In this document: one piece after another, positions 19,962 through 30,701 of the stretch
How the letters are laid out: each line of letters begins with the position of its first letter
Position numbering within the stretch: position 1 is the stretch's first letter
Assembly: GCA_947652375.1 (NCBI GenBank)
Contig: CANTCS010000001.1
Span: forward strand, 1 to 64,000
From: an uncultured Mollicutes bacterium
GTDB taxonomy: Bacteria; Bacillota_I; Bacilli_A; RF39; UBA660
Length of the DNA: 64,000 nucleotides
Direction of reading: 5' to 3'
The notes under the pieces: model-generated
What the model saw: the letters and a program-made list of their open reading frames with translations, nothing else
Database searches by the model: none
What the model was told of the DNA's origin: nothing
Position numbers and translations under genes: made by a program

Positions 19962-20750
19962 CTATACATGTTTATATATATCCTTTATTATATCTCTTAT
20001 ATCTTTATGATATTCTAATTTTACATTTTTTCTCTTTTTCGCAAGATATGTAAATTGTACTATTTCTGGAATTTGTATTTTATTTTTCTTTAAAAAATCA
20101 ACTCTTTGAAATATATCTTGTGTGTTACCGTCAATTACAATTTGATCATTTTTAAATATTATTAATTTATTAGTATATTTATATAACATTGTACTGTCTT
20201 TACTAACAAAAATTATCATCTTTTTGTATTGTTCTTTAATTTTTTGTAATAGCATTAATAATTTCTTTTCATTTTTTATATCAAGATATTTAAAAGGTTC
20301 ATTGATTATTATAATTTCAGGATTTGCTAATAAGGAAATAGCTAGTTGAAGCAATTTTTTTTCTGATGAAGATAACGTCGAAATAGTTCTTTCTAAAATA
20401 TTAGAATTTAAAGAAACAATTTTTAATGAATCTAAAATCTTTTTATTTGGATTTTTAATTTTTAAATTTTTTCTTCTAATTTCATATTCCATTAATTCAT
20501 AAACTTTATCAAAATATAAATATTCTAAATTTTCTTTAATAATTGAGAAAAATTTTTTAATTTGACTAAGATTATTTTTTGTAACTTCTTCATTATTAAC
20601 AAATATTTTTCCTTTAAAAATAATTTCTAAACTTAATATTTCTATTAATTTATGTCTATCTTGACCAGTTATACCGATAAAGTTTTCATTTGAAATAGAT
20701 AAATTTACTATATTTTCTTTTATTCGATAATCTTTTAGTTCTATTTCCAT
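19962..20750 (-). CDS. degenerate EcfA2-like ABC ATPase
   Basis: ABC fold in the ecfA position; Walker A region GITGQDRHKLIE degenerate; LSSSEKKLLQLA signature-like; Walker B IIIINEP. Confidence 0.8.
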   Translation of the reverse strand: MEIELKDYRIKENIVNLSISNENFIGITGQDRHKLIEILSLEIIFKGKIFVNNEEVTKNNLSQIKKFFSIIKENLEYLYFDKVYELMEYEIRRKNLKIKNPNKKILDSLKIVSLNSNILERTISTLSSSEKKLLQLAISLLANPEIIIINEPFKYLDIKNEKKLLMLLQKIKEQYKKMIIFVSKDSTMLYKYTNKLIIFKNDQIVIDGNTQDIFQRVDFLKKNKIQIPEIVQFTYLAKKRKNVKLEYHKDIRDIIKDIYKHV

Positions 20751-21526
20751 AATTTTTCTATCATCCTATCTAAATTTAATTCAATTTCATTAACTAATTC
20801 ATAGTCACGTAATTTTACAGAAAGATCTATCATAAAAGGAAGATTTAATCCAATTTTATTTAATATATTGTCTTTTTGAATTACTTCTAAGGGAGCTCCT
20901 TCTAAAATAATATTACCTTTATCTAAAATATATATATAGTCAGTATATAAGGAAAGGTTTAAATCTAAAGTTGTAATTATTAATGTTAAGCCATATTTTT
21001 CTCGATAAAGTTCAAAAAAATCAAATAATTTTTTAATTTCATTTTTATCAAAATAATTATTTATATCCTCAATTATTAAGATTTTTGGTTTATTTAAAAG
21101 CGATATAAATATTTGATATAGAATAATTTCTTTTTTTGTTAATAATGTTGTTTCTTTTGTTAATATTTTCTTAATTTTTAAATTATTAATTAATAAAGTA
21201 ATTAAATCATTATTCTCTTTTGTATTATCTACTAAATATGAAAGTTCGTTTTCTAAATTTTTAGTAAAAAATAGAATTTCTTTAGGAAATATTGTCTGCA
21301 TAATTTTTGTAAAGTCAGTTATTTTATAACTAGAAATTGGTTTATTTGCTATTTTAATATTTTCAAATTTTTCCTTAATATTTCTGTTTAATATTCTCAT
21401 TAATGTAGTTTTGCCACTGTTATTAGAACCTGAAATTGTTATAAACTTATTTTCTTCTATAGATAAAGAAATATCATTTATTATATCTTGATAAATTAAT
21501 TTTTTAATTTCTATAATTTTACTCAT
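20741..21526 (-). CDS. divergent EcfA1-like ABC ATPase
   Basis: Walker A ISGSNNSGKTTLMRIL intact; no LSGGQ (LLTKKEIILYQIFIS); Walker B region ILIIEDINN; LDKGNIILEG C-terminal motif. Confidence 0.8.
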   Translation of the reverse strand: MSKIIEIKKLIYQDIINDISLSIEENKFITISGSNNSGKTTLMRILNRNIKEKFENIKIANKPISSYKITDFTKIMQTIFPKEILFFTKNLENELSYLVDNTKENNDLITLLINNLKIKKILTKETTLLTKKEIILYQIFISLLNKPKILIIEDINNYFDKNEIKKLFDFFELYREKYGLTLIITTLDLNLSLYTDYIYILDKGNIILEGAPLEVIQKDNILNKIGLNLPFMIDLSVKLRDYELVNEIELNLDRMIEKLWK

Positions 21527-21553
21527 GAAGCCTCCTGATTTTGAAAGTAAATA

Positions 21554-22318
21554 CTAGTTGGATTTTCTTTTCTGTATTCTATAGGTTATACGTAAAAGCA
21601 TTTTATCAGATAAAAATCTTGAGAAAAATTTAGCACATTTCATCTTAAATCCTGGAATTATAAGCATTTTCTTTTCGAACATTTTATCAATAGCATATCT
21701 TGCGACATATGTACTTCTTAAAGGCTTTATAGAGAATTTTACTCCTGCTACTTTATTAAAATTAGTAGCTACTGGTCCTGGGCATAAAACTGAAATGTTT
21801 ACCTTGGTTTTTTTCTTTTTTTCTTCATAAAATAATGCTTCTGTTAGTTGATATATATATGATTTTGTTGCGTAATAAGTACTCATCAAAGGTCCTGGTT
21901 GAAAAGCTGCAGATGATGCAACATTTAAGATATAAGTTTCTGTATTTCTTTTTTCCATATCTTTAACTAATGATTTTGTTAAGATATGTACTGCTTTTAT
22001 ATTTGTGTTTATTAATTCAAGGTCTTTATTTAAATCTGTATTAGTTAAGGGTCCGAAATCTCCTAATCCAGCATTATTTATTAATATATCAATATTTTCT
22101 TTTTTGGTTAAAAGACATAAATCTTTAACTCTTTGTTCATTTGAAAGGTCAGCAATTACAATTGTAACTTTAGTTGGCAATTGTTCTTGAATTTCTTCTA
22201 ATTTATTTTTATTTCTAGCAACTAAAATTAATTCACATTTTTTTGTAGCTAGATATCGCGCCATATCTAGACCTATTCCTGAGGATGCTCCTGTGATTAA
22301 TGCTTTCATTTTGGTCAT
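21554..22318 (-). CDS. short-chain dehydrogenase/reductase
   Basis: TGASSGIG, NNAG, YxxxK (YYATK), CPGPV. Confidence 0.95.
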   Translation of the reverse strand: MTKMKALITGASSGIGLDMARYLATKKCELILVARNKNKLEEIQEQLPTKVTIVIADLSNEQRVKDLCLLTKKENIDILINNAGLGDFGPLTNTDLNKDLELINTNIKAVHILTKSLVKDMEKRNTETYILNVASSAAFQPGPLMSTYYATKSYIYQLTEALFYEEKKKKTKVNISVLCPGPVATNFNKVAGVKFSIKPLRSTYVARYAIDKMFEKKMLIIPGFKMKCAKFFSRFLSDKMLLRITYRIQKRKSN

Positions 22319-22600
22319 TCCTTTCTTTTAAACTATTAATCATTTTGTTTTAATTATACCCTAATTTTCTATAATTTTAAAGTTTTTCATATAATAAATA
22401 TTTGTAATTTTTTTTAAAAAGAATAAGAAAAATATGATATTTAATTATTTCTAAATATTAAAAATCTATAATTAAAACTTTTAATCGAATAGATAAGAGA
22501 TTATAAAATTTTTTTGAAATTTAATGGATTTAGTTATTAAAATAAGTTTTTAAGTTAAGTATAAATATTATTATATAAAAGTATTGATTTTCAATAAAGA

Positions 22601-22629
22601 AAAACATTTCAAAATTGATGAAATGTTTT
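22601..22629 (-). terminator. terminator-like hairpin after rplQ
   Basis: Perfect 10-bp inverted repeat AAAACATTTC / GAAATGTTTT. Confidence 0.6.
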
Positions 22630-22634
22630 ATATC

Positions 22635-23039
22635 TTATTTAGTTTCTTCTTTTTTTTCTAATTTTTTTTGTGATTTAGCTTCTTCAGATTTTGTTTCTTC
22701 AACTAATCTTAAAATAACCATTAGAGCATCGTCGCCACGTCTTTCTGATAATTTTAAGATTTGAGTATATCCACCATTACGATTTTCATAGCGTTTTGCT
22801 AAATCATTGAATATTTTATCAACAACTTTTTTATCATTATGTAAAAATGCTAATGCTTTTCGACGTGAAACTAAATCACCTTTTTTTCCGTAAGTTATCA
22901 TTTTATCAACAAATTTACGTAGTTCTTTGGCTCTAGTTTCTGTAGTTGTAATACTTTCATTTTCAACTACTTGTTTTGTCATTGTTGCAAGCATGCTTCT
23001 TCTATGTTTATTATCTCTACCTAGTTTTCTATATGCCAT
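22635..23039 (-). CDS. rplQ: 50S ribosomal protein L17
   Basis: [20 protein letters not shown]...[15 protein letters not shown]. Confidence 0.98.
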   Translation of the reverse strand: MAYRKLGRDNKHRRSMLATMTKQVVENESITTTETRAKELRKFVDKMITYGKKGDLVSRRKALAFLHNDKKVVDKIFNDLAKRYENRNGGYTQILKLSERRGDDALMVILRLVEETKSEEAKSQKKLEKKEETK

Positions 23040-23056
23040 TGTTATTCCTCCTTATC

Positions 23057-24007
23057 TTAGTCTTCATCACGTAAAATTAAGCCCATATCTCTTATTTTAT
23101 CTAAAACTTCTTTAAGAGATTTTTTACCTAAGTTACGAATTTTCATCATATCAGATTCACTTTTATTAACAAGATCTTGTAAAGTGTGAATACCTGCTCT
23201 TTTTAAGCAATTATATGCTCTAACTGAGAAATCTAAATCTTCAATTGAAGTTTCTAAAGCTTTTACCTTAGGATCTTCAGTTTTTTCAATCATCATTCCA
23301 CTTACATCTGCAATAGATGATAAATCTGTTACTATTTGTAGATGTTCAATTAGAATGCGTGATGCTAATGCGATTGCTTCTTCTGGTTTAATTGAACCAT
23401 TTGTCCATACATCTAGGATTAATTTATCATAACTTTCATCTTGTCCTACACGTGCATTCCCTACTTCATAGGAAACTCTTTCTATAGGAGAATACAATGA
23501 ATCTATTGCAATGTCTCCAGCTTGTTTAAGCTCATATATTTTTTTATTATCTTCACTTCTAACATATCCACGACCATTTGTTATAGTCATTTCCATATTA
23601 AATGTTGCACCCTTTGATAAGGTACAGATAACTTTATCTGGATTAATAACTTCTATATCTGCATCATGTTCAATATCAGCAGCTGTTACTTCTCCTTCTT
23701 TTGAAACATTTATTCGTACAACTTTTGCTTCTGTTGAATGATTTTTAAATACTAATCCTTTTAAATTTAAAATGATTGTAGTTACATCTTCATATACACC
23801 TTCAATAGTTTGAAATTCATGATGAACTCCTTCAATTTTTATACTACTAATAGCGCTTCCTGGTAGAGAAGATAATAATACTCTTCTTAAAGCATTTCCT
23901 ATAGTTGTACCAAATCCTCTTTCTAATGGTTCTAGTTCGAATCTTCCATAAAAATTACTTTCTATAGAATCAGTTATTTTATAAATTGGTTTTTCAAATT
24001 GCAACAT
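23057..24007 (-). CDS. rpoA: DNA-directed RNA polymerase subunit alpha
   Basis: FEPLERGFGTTIGNALRRVLLSSLPG-type N-term; alpha-CTD VRAYNCLKRAGIHTLQDLV. Confidence 0.99.
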   Translation of the reverse strand: MLQFEKPIYKITDSIESNFYGRFELEPLERGFGTTIGNALRRVLLSSLPGSAISSIKIEGVHHEFQTIEGVYEDVTTIILNLKGLVFKNHSTEAKVVRINVSKEGEVTAADIEHDADIEVINPDKVICTLSKGATFNMEMTITNGRGYVRSEDNKKIYELKQAGDIAIDSLYSPIERVSYEVGNARVGQDESYDKLILDVWTNGSIKPEEAIALASRILIEHLQIVTDLSSIADVSGMMIEKTEDPKVKALETSIEDLDFSVRAYNCLKRAGIHTLQDLVNKSESDMMKIRNLGKKSLKEVLDKIRDMGLILRDED

Positions 24008-24053
24008 GAAACTAACCTCCCTTTACTTTTTTTCACAAACTTTATTCTACTTA

Positions 24054-24437
24054 TTATCCACGTGGACGTTTTGGTGGACGACATCCATTATGTGGGATTG
24101 GTGTAACATCAACTATAGATGTTACTTCTAATCCTGCAGTTTGTAACGAACGAATTGCTGTTTCACGACCTGGACCTAAACCTTTAACGCGAACTTCAAC
24201 TTTACGCATTCCCATATCATAGGCAGCTTTTCCTGCTGCTTCTGCAGCCATTCCAGCAGCGAATGGAGTTGATTTTTTACTACCTTTAAATCCGATAGCT
24301 CCAGATGATGCCCAACTTACTACATTACCATCCTTATCTGTTAGTGTAGTTATTGTGTTGTTAAATGTTGAATGAATATGAGCCATACCTTCTGGTACAT
24401 TCTTTTTTACTTTTTTCTTTCTAGTTTTATATGCCAT
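24054..24437 (-). CDS. rpsK: 30S ribosomal protein S11
   Basis: [16 protein letters not shown]...[11 protein letters not shown]. Confidence 0.99.
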   Translation of the reverse strand: MAYKTRKKKVKKNVPEGMAHIHSTFNNTITTLTDKDGNVVSWASSGAIGFKGSKKSTPFAAGMAAEAAGKAAYDMGMRKVEVRVKGLGPGRETAIRSLQTAGLEVTSIVDVTPIPHNGCRPPKRPRG

Positions 24438-24469
24438 AAGTCTTACCTCCTTTTATATTTACAATTTAA

Positions 24470-24841
24470 CTAAGCAGCTTTTTTCTTATTTGCTACAGTC
24501 TTTCCTTTACCCTTACGAGTACGAGCATTACGATTAGTTCTTTGTCCTCTTACAGGTAATCCTCTTTTATGACGAGTTCCTTCGTATGAGTTAATTTCCA
24601 TCTTAGTTTTGATGTTCATACTAACTTCACGACGTAAGTCACCTTCTGTTAAATATTTATTAATTTCATCACGAATTTTAATTAAATCGTCTTGTTTTAA
24701 ATCTTTTGTTGTTGTAGTTGGATCAATGTCAACTGCTTTTAATATTTGTTTTGCTAAACTTCTTCCAATACCATAAATGTAAGTTAATGAAATACAAATA
24801 TGTTTATTATTTGGAATATCTACACCTTTAATACGTGCCAT
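24470..24841 (-). CDS. rpsM: 30S ribosomal protein S13
   Basis: [26 protein letters not shown]...[19 protein letters not shown]. Confidence 0.99.
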   Translation of the reverse strand: MARIKGVDIPNNKHICISLTYIYGIGRSLAKQILKAVDIDPTTTTKDLKQDDLIKIRDEINKYLTEGDLRREVSMNIKTKMEINSYEGTRHKRGLPVRGQRTNRNARTRKGKGKTVANKKKAA

Positions 24842-24856
24842 TTATTACACCTCCTA

Positions 24857-24970
24857 TTAACCTTGTCTTTGCTTGTGTTTTGGATTTTCACAAATTATTC
24901 TTATTTTTCCTTTGCGCTTAATTACTTTACATTTTTCGCAAATTGGTTTAACTGATGCTTTAACTTTCAT
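24857..24970 (-). CDS. rpmJ: 50S ribosomal protein L36 (zinc-binding type), not in the supplied ORF track
   Basis: Manual translation [37 protein letters not shown]. Confidence 0.97.
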   Translation of the reverse strand: MKVKASVKPICEKCKVIKRKGKIRIICENPKHKQRQG

Positions 24971-24984
24971 ATTTTTCCCTCCTA

Positions 24985-25200
24985 TTATTTACGATAGGTA
25001 ATACGCCCACGTGTTAAATCATAAGGCGTTAGTTCTATCATTACGGTATCTCCTGCTAAGATGCGAATATAATTCATTCGTATTTTACCAGAAACGTGAG
25101 CTTCCACAATGTGTCCATTTTCTAATTGAACTTTGAATTTACCTCCTGGGATAAGTTCAAGAACTTTACCTTCCATTTCAATTGTATCTTTTTTAGCCAT
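24985..25200 (-). CDS. infA: translation initiation factor IF-1
   Basis: [30 protein letters not shown]...[10 protein letters not shown]. Confidence 0.98.
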   Translation of the reverse strand: MAKKDTIEMEGKVLELIPGGKFKVQLENGHIVEAHVSGKIRMNYIRILAGDTVMIELTPYDLTRGRITYRK

Positions 25201-25324
25201 CTTTTCACTCTCCTGTCAGAAATTATATCCATCGGCAGTTGATACTTAATCGATGGAATGTATCCTTCTAAAGAAGGTATTTGTAATACCTTCTTTGTAC
25301 ATTAAGATACTACTTTTTGATACA

Positions 25325-25978
25325 TTATTTATTTATAATTTTTTCAATTTCAGTAAAAATATTTTCGATAGAGTTGTCTCCATTAATTTCGAATAATACT
25401 TTTTTCTTTTTATAATGCTTAATTATTGGTTCGGTTTTTTCTTGATACATAGCATATCTTGTTTGAAATGCTTCAAGATTATCATCACTTCTTTGATAAA
25501 GTTTTCCACCACAATAATCGCAAATAGAATCAATTTTTGGAGAACTGTTTTCATCATTTATATTGTAAATAGTTTTACAATTCTCACAAATTCTTCTTCC
25601 TGTAATTCTTTTTTCTAATATTTTTTTATCAATATTTATCCAAATTACATTACCAATTTCATATCCTAATTTTTTTAGAATATTATCATACTCATAGGCT
25701 TGCTCGATATTACGAGGAAAACCATCAATTATAAATCCTTTTTTACAATCTTTTTGTCTTAGTCTATCTTCTATTAATTGATAAGTAATTTCATCTTTTA
25801 CTAGCTTACCGCTAGCTAAAGTTTCATAAATATAATTTCCTAATTCACTATCTTCTTTAGATATATTTCGTAAAATATCTCCTGTAGAAATGTGAGGAAT
25901 ATCATATTTACCTTCCACTAGTTCAGCTTGTGTTCCTTTACCAGCCGCTGGTGGAGCTATAAACATAATGTTTTTCAT
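25325..25978 (-). CDS. adk: adenylate kinase with zinc-binding LID
   Basis: PPAAGKGTQAELV, STGDILR, DGFPRN, CENC...CDYC. Confidence 0.97.
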   Translation of the reverse strand: MKNIMFIAPPAAGKGTQAELVEGKYDIPHISTGDILRNISKEDSELGNYIYETLASGKLVKDEITYQLIEDRLRQKDCKKGFIIDGFPRNIEQAYEYDNILKKLGYEIGNVIWINIDKKILEKRITGRRICENCKTIYNINDENSSPKIDSICDYCGGKLYQRSDDNLEAFQTRYAMYQEKTEPIIKHYKKKKVLFEINGDNSIENIFTEIEKIINK

Positions 25979-25980
25979 AA

Positions 25981-27252
25981 TTACCTTCTACTATAACCTC
26001 TTTTATAACTTCTAGTTAATATACTTCCTTCTAATTGTTTGTATGTTTCAAGTGCTACTCCAACAACAATTAGTAATCCTGTACCTCCAATTGATACAGA
26101 TGTAGGTAAGCTAGTTAGTTTTGAAAATAAAATTGGAAGTCCAGCTATTATTGATAAAAATGTAGCTCCAAGAATTGTTAATCTTGATAAAATTCTATTA
26201 ACATATTGTTTTGTTTCTTCTCCTGGTCTAATTCCTGGAATATATCCTCCGTTATCTTGTAAATTTTTTGCAAACTCTTCTGGTTTTAATTGAATAAATG
26301 TATAAAAGTATGCAAAGAAAAATATAAAGATAACATATAATGTGAAACCTACTGGTGTTGTATAATTAAGATATTTCTGTACTACAACTGTAAATCCATC
26401 CTTATTTATTACTTGTGCAATAATACTTGGAATAGATAATAAGCTTGATGCAAATATTACTGGAATTACTCCTGCAGAATTAATTTTGATTGGCATAAAG
26501 CTTTGAGAAGCTCCATATGCACTTGTTGATTTATTAGCATATTGAATAGGAATTCTTCTTTCTGATTCTTGAACGAAGATAATACCAATTATTATTGCAA
26601 AATAAACAATGATAAATAGTAAAAATTTTATTATTCCTAAAGTAATCACTTGAGTAGTTCCATCTAAAACAACTAAACCATTAAAAGCATCAATAAACAT
26701 TTGTGGTAATGTGGCAATAATACCTGCCATAATAATTAAACTTTGACCATTACCAATTCCTTTTTGACTTATCTGGTCACCCATCCATAATAGTAGTGAA
26801 GTTCCAGCTGTTAAAACTGTTGCTATATACATATATTGCATTGGATTTCCTGTTTTACCAATAAAGGCAAAAGCAAGAGCATAACCTTCCACAAAGGCAA
26901 AGGCAATTCCTACATATCTTGTTATTTGATTTATTTTTTGATGCCCTGTATGCCCTTGTTTTCTAAGTTCTGTAAAATATGGAATAATATCCATTTGTAA
27001 TAACTGCATAATTATTGATGCTGTTATATATGGCATTACTCCTAATGCAAATATAGAGAAATTTTTAAGTGCTCCACCACCAATTGTATTTATTAATTCT
27101 AAAAACCCTAAATTTTTAGTTAAGTTTTCTGTTCCAGGAACTCTTATTGATATACCTAATATAAAAACTGTTAATGCTATTAAAGTAAAGTAAATTCTGT
27201 GTCGTAAATCTTTATTTCCAGAAGTAAATAATTGCTTCATAGTTTTAAACAT
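25981..27252 (-). CDS. secY: preprotein translocase subunit SecY
   Basis: Ten-TM SecY pattern, GIGNGQSLIIMAG, RRIPIQYA. Confidence 0.98.
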   Translation of the reverse strand: MFKTMKQLFTSGNKDLRHRIYFTLIALTVFILGISIRVPGTENLTKNLGFLELINTIGGGALKNFSIFALGVMPYITASIIMQLLQMDIIPYFTELRKQGHTGHQKINQITRYVGIAFAFVEGYALAFAFIGKTGNPMQYMYIATVLTAGTSLLLWMGDQISQKGIGNGQSLIIMAGIIATLPQMFIDAFNGLVVLDGTTQVITLGIIKFLLFIIVYFAIIIGIIFVQESERRIPIQYANKSTSAYGASQSFMPIKINSAGVIPVIFASSLLSIPSIIAQVINKDGFTVVVQKYLNYTTPVGFTLYVIFIFFFAYFYTFIQLKPEEFAKNLQDNGGYIPGIRPGEETKQYVNRILSRLTILGATFLSIIAGLPILFSKLTSLPTSVSIGGTGLLIVVGVALETYKQLEGSILTRSYKRGYSRR

Positions 27253-27253
27253 T

Positions 27254-27697
27254 TTAGATCACCTCAGCTTTACTTCCTGCCTCTTTAATCTTTTCTAACG
27301 CACTAGCTGAAAATTTATTAGCTTGAATAGTTAATTTCTTTTCTAATTTTCCATTTCCTAGTACTTTAATTCCATCTAATTGTTTTTTTACTAATCCAGT
27401 ATCTTTTAATAATGCAGGTGTAATTAATGTTCCATTTTCAAAAACATTTAAATCTTCAACATTTATAACTGCATATACTGTTTTAAATTTAGCATTTGAG
27501 AATCCTCTTTTTGGAATTCTTCTATATAATGGTAATTGTCCACCTTCAAATACTGGATTGATACTACCACCACTACGTGCTTTTTGTCCTTTTTGTCCGC
27601 GTCCACTTGTTTTACCAAGACCACTACCTGGACCACGTCCTACACGTTTCTTTTTATGAGTAGCACCGATATTTTTTTCTAATTCATGTAATTTCAT
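27254..27697 (-). CDS. rplO: 50S ribosomal protein L15
   Basis: [29 protein letters not shown]. Confidence 0.98.
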   Translation of the reverse strand: MKLHELEKNIGATHKKKRVGRGPGSGLGKTSGRGQKGQKARSGGSINPVFEGGQLPLYRRIPKRGFSNAKFKTVYAVINVEDLNVFENGTLITPALLKDTGLVKKQLDGIKVLGNGKLEKKLTIQANKFSASALEKIKEAGSKAEVI

Positions 27698-28206
27698 TAT
27701 CCTAATATCTCCTCTACTGTTTTACCACGAAGTGCTGCTACTTGCTCTGGAGTCTTAATAGACTTTAAGGCATTCATTGCAGCTCTTGCCATGTTTAATT
27801 TTGTTCTTGCTCCTAGTGATTTAGAAACAACATCACGAATTCCTGCTAATTCTAAGATTGCACGAACTGATCCACCAGCAATAACACCAGTACCTGCTGA
27901 TGCAGGTTTGATGATTACTCTAGCAGCTCCTGCTGTTCCAATTGCTTCATGCGCAACTGTTCTTCCATCGATTAGAGGTATTGTGATAATATTCTTATTT
28001 GCATCTTGTAATGCTTTTTTGATTGCATCAGGTACTTCATTTGCTTTACCAATACCTAATCCAACTTTTCCTTTACGATCTCCAACTACAACTGTTGCAG
28101 AATATCTTCTTTGACGTCCACCTTTGTTAACTTTAACAACACTTTTAACATCAATTACTAATTCTTCAAATAGTTTTTCTTTAGAGTCACGAGTTCTTTT
28201 TTGCAT
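27697..28206 (-). CDS. rpsE: 30S ribosomal protein S5
   Basis: [33 protein letters not shown]. Confidence 0.98.
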   Translation of the reverse strand: MQKRTRDSKEKLFEELVIDVKSVVKVNKGGRQRRYSATVVVGDRKGKVGLGIGKANEVPDAIKKALQDANKNIITIPLIDGRTVAHEAIGTAGAARVIIKPASAGTGVIAGGSVRAILELAGIRDVVSKSLGARTKLNMARAAMNALKSIKTPEQVAALRGKTVEEILG

Positions 28207-28218
28207 ATTACCCTCCTA

Positions 28219-28581
28219 TTAGAATTCTAATCCATTTTCACGTGCAGCTTCTGCTAAAGCTTTAACACGTCCATGATATAGGTATCCACCTCTATCAAAT
28301 ACTACTTTTGTAATTTTAGCTTGTTTTGCATTGTCAGCGATTGCTTTACCAACAATTTTAGCTGCTTCTACATTGCTTCCATTTTTGATTTTTAAATCTT
28401 TATCTAATGAAGAAGCTGATACAAGAGTAGTTCTAGTTTCATCATCTATGATTTGTGCATAAATTCCAGTATTAGAACGGAATACACATAATCTTGGTAC
28501 TGCGCTTGTACCCATCAAAGTTTTACGAATTCTTTCATGACGAGCAACACGCATACTATTACGAGATTCTTTTTTAATCAT
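28219..28581 (-). CDS. rplR: 50S ribosomal protein L18
   Basis: [18 protein letters not shown]...[26 protein letters not shown]. Confidence 0.98.
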   Translation of the reverse strand: MIKKESRNSMRVARHERIRKTLMGTSAVPRLCVFRSNTGIYAQIIDDETRTTLVSASSLDKDLKIKNGSNVEAAKIVGKAIADNAKQAKITKVVFDRGGYLYHGRVKALAEAARENGLEF

Positions 28582-28605
28582 AATTTATTCTCCCTTCCTA
28601 CTTTA

Positions 28606-29136
28606 TTAAGCAGCTTTCTTTCCTTCTTTACGATGAATATGTTCATCTTTGTAACGGATTCCCTTACCTTTATATGGTTCAGGTGGTCTAACTTTTCTAA
28701 CATTTGCTGCAAATTCTCCAACTAAAACTTTATCAATTCCTTTAATAGTTATTTCAGTATTTCCATTTGCTTCTACTGTTAATCCTGCTGGTACTTCCAT
28801 ATTTACTGGATGTGAAAAACCAGCATTAATAGTTAGTTTATTTCCTTGTACATTGAAACGATAACCTACACCAATTATTTCTAAAGTTTTTTCATATCCT
28901 TTAGTTACACCTATTATCATATTTTGAATTAAAGCATTCATTGTACCATGCATAGCTTTAGCATTTTCATTTTTACGTTCTAAAGTTATTTGATTATCAA
29001 TTTGCTTCATTGTAATATCTTTTAACATTGGTTGTTGTAAAGATCCTTTAGGTCCTTTTACAGTTACAACATTATCGATATTTTCAACAGTAACACCTTC
29101 GGGTACTGTAATAATACGATTTCCAATACGGCTCAT
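28606..29136 (-). CDS. rplF: 50S ribosomal protein L6
   Basis: MSRIGNRIITVPEGVTV...RPPEPYKGKGIRYKDE. Confidence 0.98.
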   Translation of the reverse strand: MSRIGNRIITVPEGVTVENIDNVVTVKGPKGSLQQPMLKDITMKQIDNQITLERKNENAKAMHGTMNALIQNMIIGVTKGYEKTLEIIGVGYRFNVQGNKLTINAGFSHPVNMEVPAGLTVEANGNTEITIKGIDKVLVGEFAANVRKVRPPEPYKGKGIRYKDEHIHRKEGKKAA

Positions 29137-29197
29137 ATTGACACCTCCTATTTCATTTTAAATTAACCGCAATTAAAATTTTTGCGTTTTTCAAATT

Positions 29198-29599
29198 CTA
29201 CCAAATATAAGCTAGAACTTCTCCACCTATATTTTGTTTACGAGCTTCTTTATCTGTCATAATTCCTTTTGATGTTGAAATGATTGCTATTCCTAATCCA
29301 TTAAGAACTTTTGGAATTTCATCATTTTTAGCATATACACGAAGTCCTGGTTTGGAAATTCTTTTTAGACCAGTGATAACTCTTTCTTTTTTATCTGTGT
29401 ATTTTAAAGTTAGATTAATTATTCCTTGAGTATCATCACTGTCAATTTTATAATCTTTAATAAATCCTTCTTCTTTTAAAATTCTAGCAATTTCTTTTTT
29501 GATGTTAGAAGCTGGAACTTTTACATTTTCATAACGCATTTGATTAGCATTACGAATTCTTGTTAACATATCTGCAATTGTATCTGTTACTACTGCCAT
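29198..29599 (-). CDS. rpsH: 30S ribosomal protein S8 (start trimmed to MAVVTDT)
   Basis: [26 protein letters not shown]...GGEVLAYIW. Confidence 0.97.
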   Translation of the reverse strand: MAVVTDTIADMLTRIRNANQMRYENVKVPASNIKKEIARILKEEGFIKDYKIDSDDTQGIINLTLKYTDKKERVITGLKRISKPGLRVYAKNDEIPKVLNGLGIAIISTSKGIMTDKEARKQNIGGEVLAYIW

Positions 29600-29619
29600 A
29601 ATAAACTCCTCCTTTCCAA

Positions 29620-29805
29620 TTACCAACTTGATTTCTTAATTCCTGGTATTTGTCCTTTATAAGCTAATTCACGGAAGCAAATACGGCAGATTCCGAATTT
29701 ACTCATAACTGCGTGGGGACGACCACAACGAGAACATCTTGTATATTCACGCACTTTATATTTTTGTGGTCTATTAGCCTTTACTATCATACTTTTCTTT
29801 GCCAT
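29620..29805 (-). CDS. rpsN: 30S ribosomal protein S14 type Z
   Basis: [46 protein letters not shown]; 61 aa zinc-ribbon form. Confidence 0.98.
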   Translation of the reverse strand: MAKKSMIVKANRPQKYKVREYTRCSRCGRPHAVMSKFGICRICFRELAYKGQIPGIKKSSW

Positions 29806-29819
29806 AATATTCCTCCCAT

Positions 29820-30359
29820 TTACTTTCTAAAAGGAATTCCAAGTCCATTTAATAAGTCAAATGATTCCTCATTAGTTTTTGCTGTTGTTACGAAAATGAT
29901 ATCCATTCCACGTACTTTTACAACATCATCATAATCAATCTCTTGGAAGATTAATTGTTCTTTAATTCCCATTGTATAGTTTCCACGTCCATCAAATGCT
30001 TTTGGGCTAACTCCACGGAAATCTCTAACACCTGGAAGTGAAATTGAAATTAACTTATCCATAAAGTTATACATATTTTCTCCTCTTAGTGTTACTTTAC
30101 AACCAATTGCTTGACCTTCTCTTACTTTAAATCCAGCAATTGATTTCTTTGCTTTTGTTATTACTGGCTTTTGACCAGATATTTTTGTTAAATCTGCTAC
30201 TGCTGCATCTAATAATTTAGAATTAGTAGTTGCATCTCCAACTCCCATATTAATAACGATTTTTTCTAATTTTGGAACTTCCATTAATGACTTATAATTA
30301 TATTTTTCTTTTAAACTTGAAACTACTTCATTTAAGTATTTCTCTTTTAGGCGGTTCAT
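29820..30359 (-). CDS. rplE: 50S ribosomal protein L5
   Basis: [12 protein letters not shown]...[16 protein letters not shown]. Confidence 0.98.
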   Translation of the reverse strand: MNRLKEKYLNEVVSSLKEKYNYKSLMEVPKLEKIVINMGVGDATTNSKLLDAAVADLTKISGQKPVITKAKKSIAGFKVREGQAIGCKVTLRGENMYNFMDKLISISLPGVRDFRGVSPKAFDGRGNYTMGIKEQLIFQEIDYDDVVKVRGMDIIFVTTAKTNEESFDLLNGLGIPFRK

Positions 30360-30376
30360 AATTACCCTCCTTCCAA

Positions 30377-30688
30377 CTAATCAATCTTCTCATTAGATTT
30401 TTTTGTTATTCTTATTTTTTTACCTGTTTTACTATCAGTTGTATGTCCTATTCTAGTTCTTTTCTTAGTTTTAGGATCAATTATCATAACATTTGATGCA
30501 TTAATTGGTCTTTCAACCTCAATAATACCACCATTATCTTGTCCTGTAGGCTTTTGATGTTTCTTTACAATGTGAACACCTTCAACAACTACTTTATTTT
30601 CTGCTTTTAATGTTTTAATTATTTTTCCTTTTTTACCTTTATCAGAACCAGTGATAACTACAACTTCATCTCCTACTTTAAAGTTCAT
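30377..30688 (-). CDS. rplX: 50S ribosomal protein L24
   Basis: [20 protein letters not shown] (KOW). Confidence 0.98.
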   Translation of the reverse strand: MNFKVGDEVVVITGSDKGKKGKIIKTLKAENKVVVEGVHIVKKHQKPTGQDNGGIIEVERPINASNVMIIDPKTKKRTRIGHTTDSKTGKKIRITKKSNEKID

Positions 30689-30701
30689 ATTTATCCTCCT
30701 C

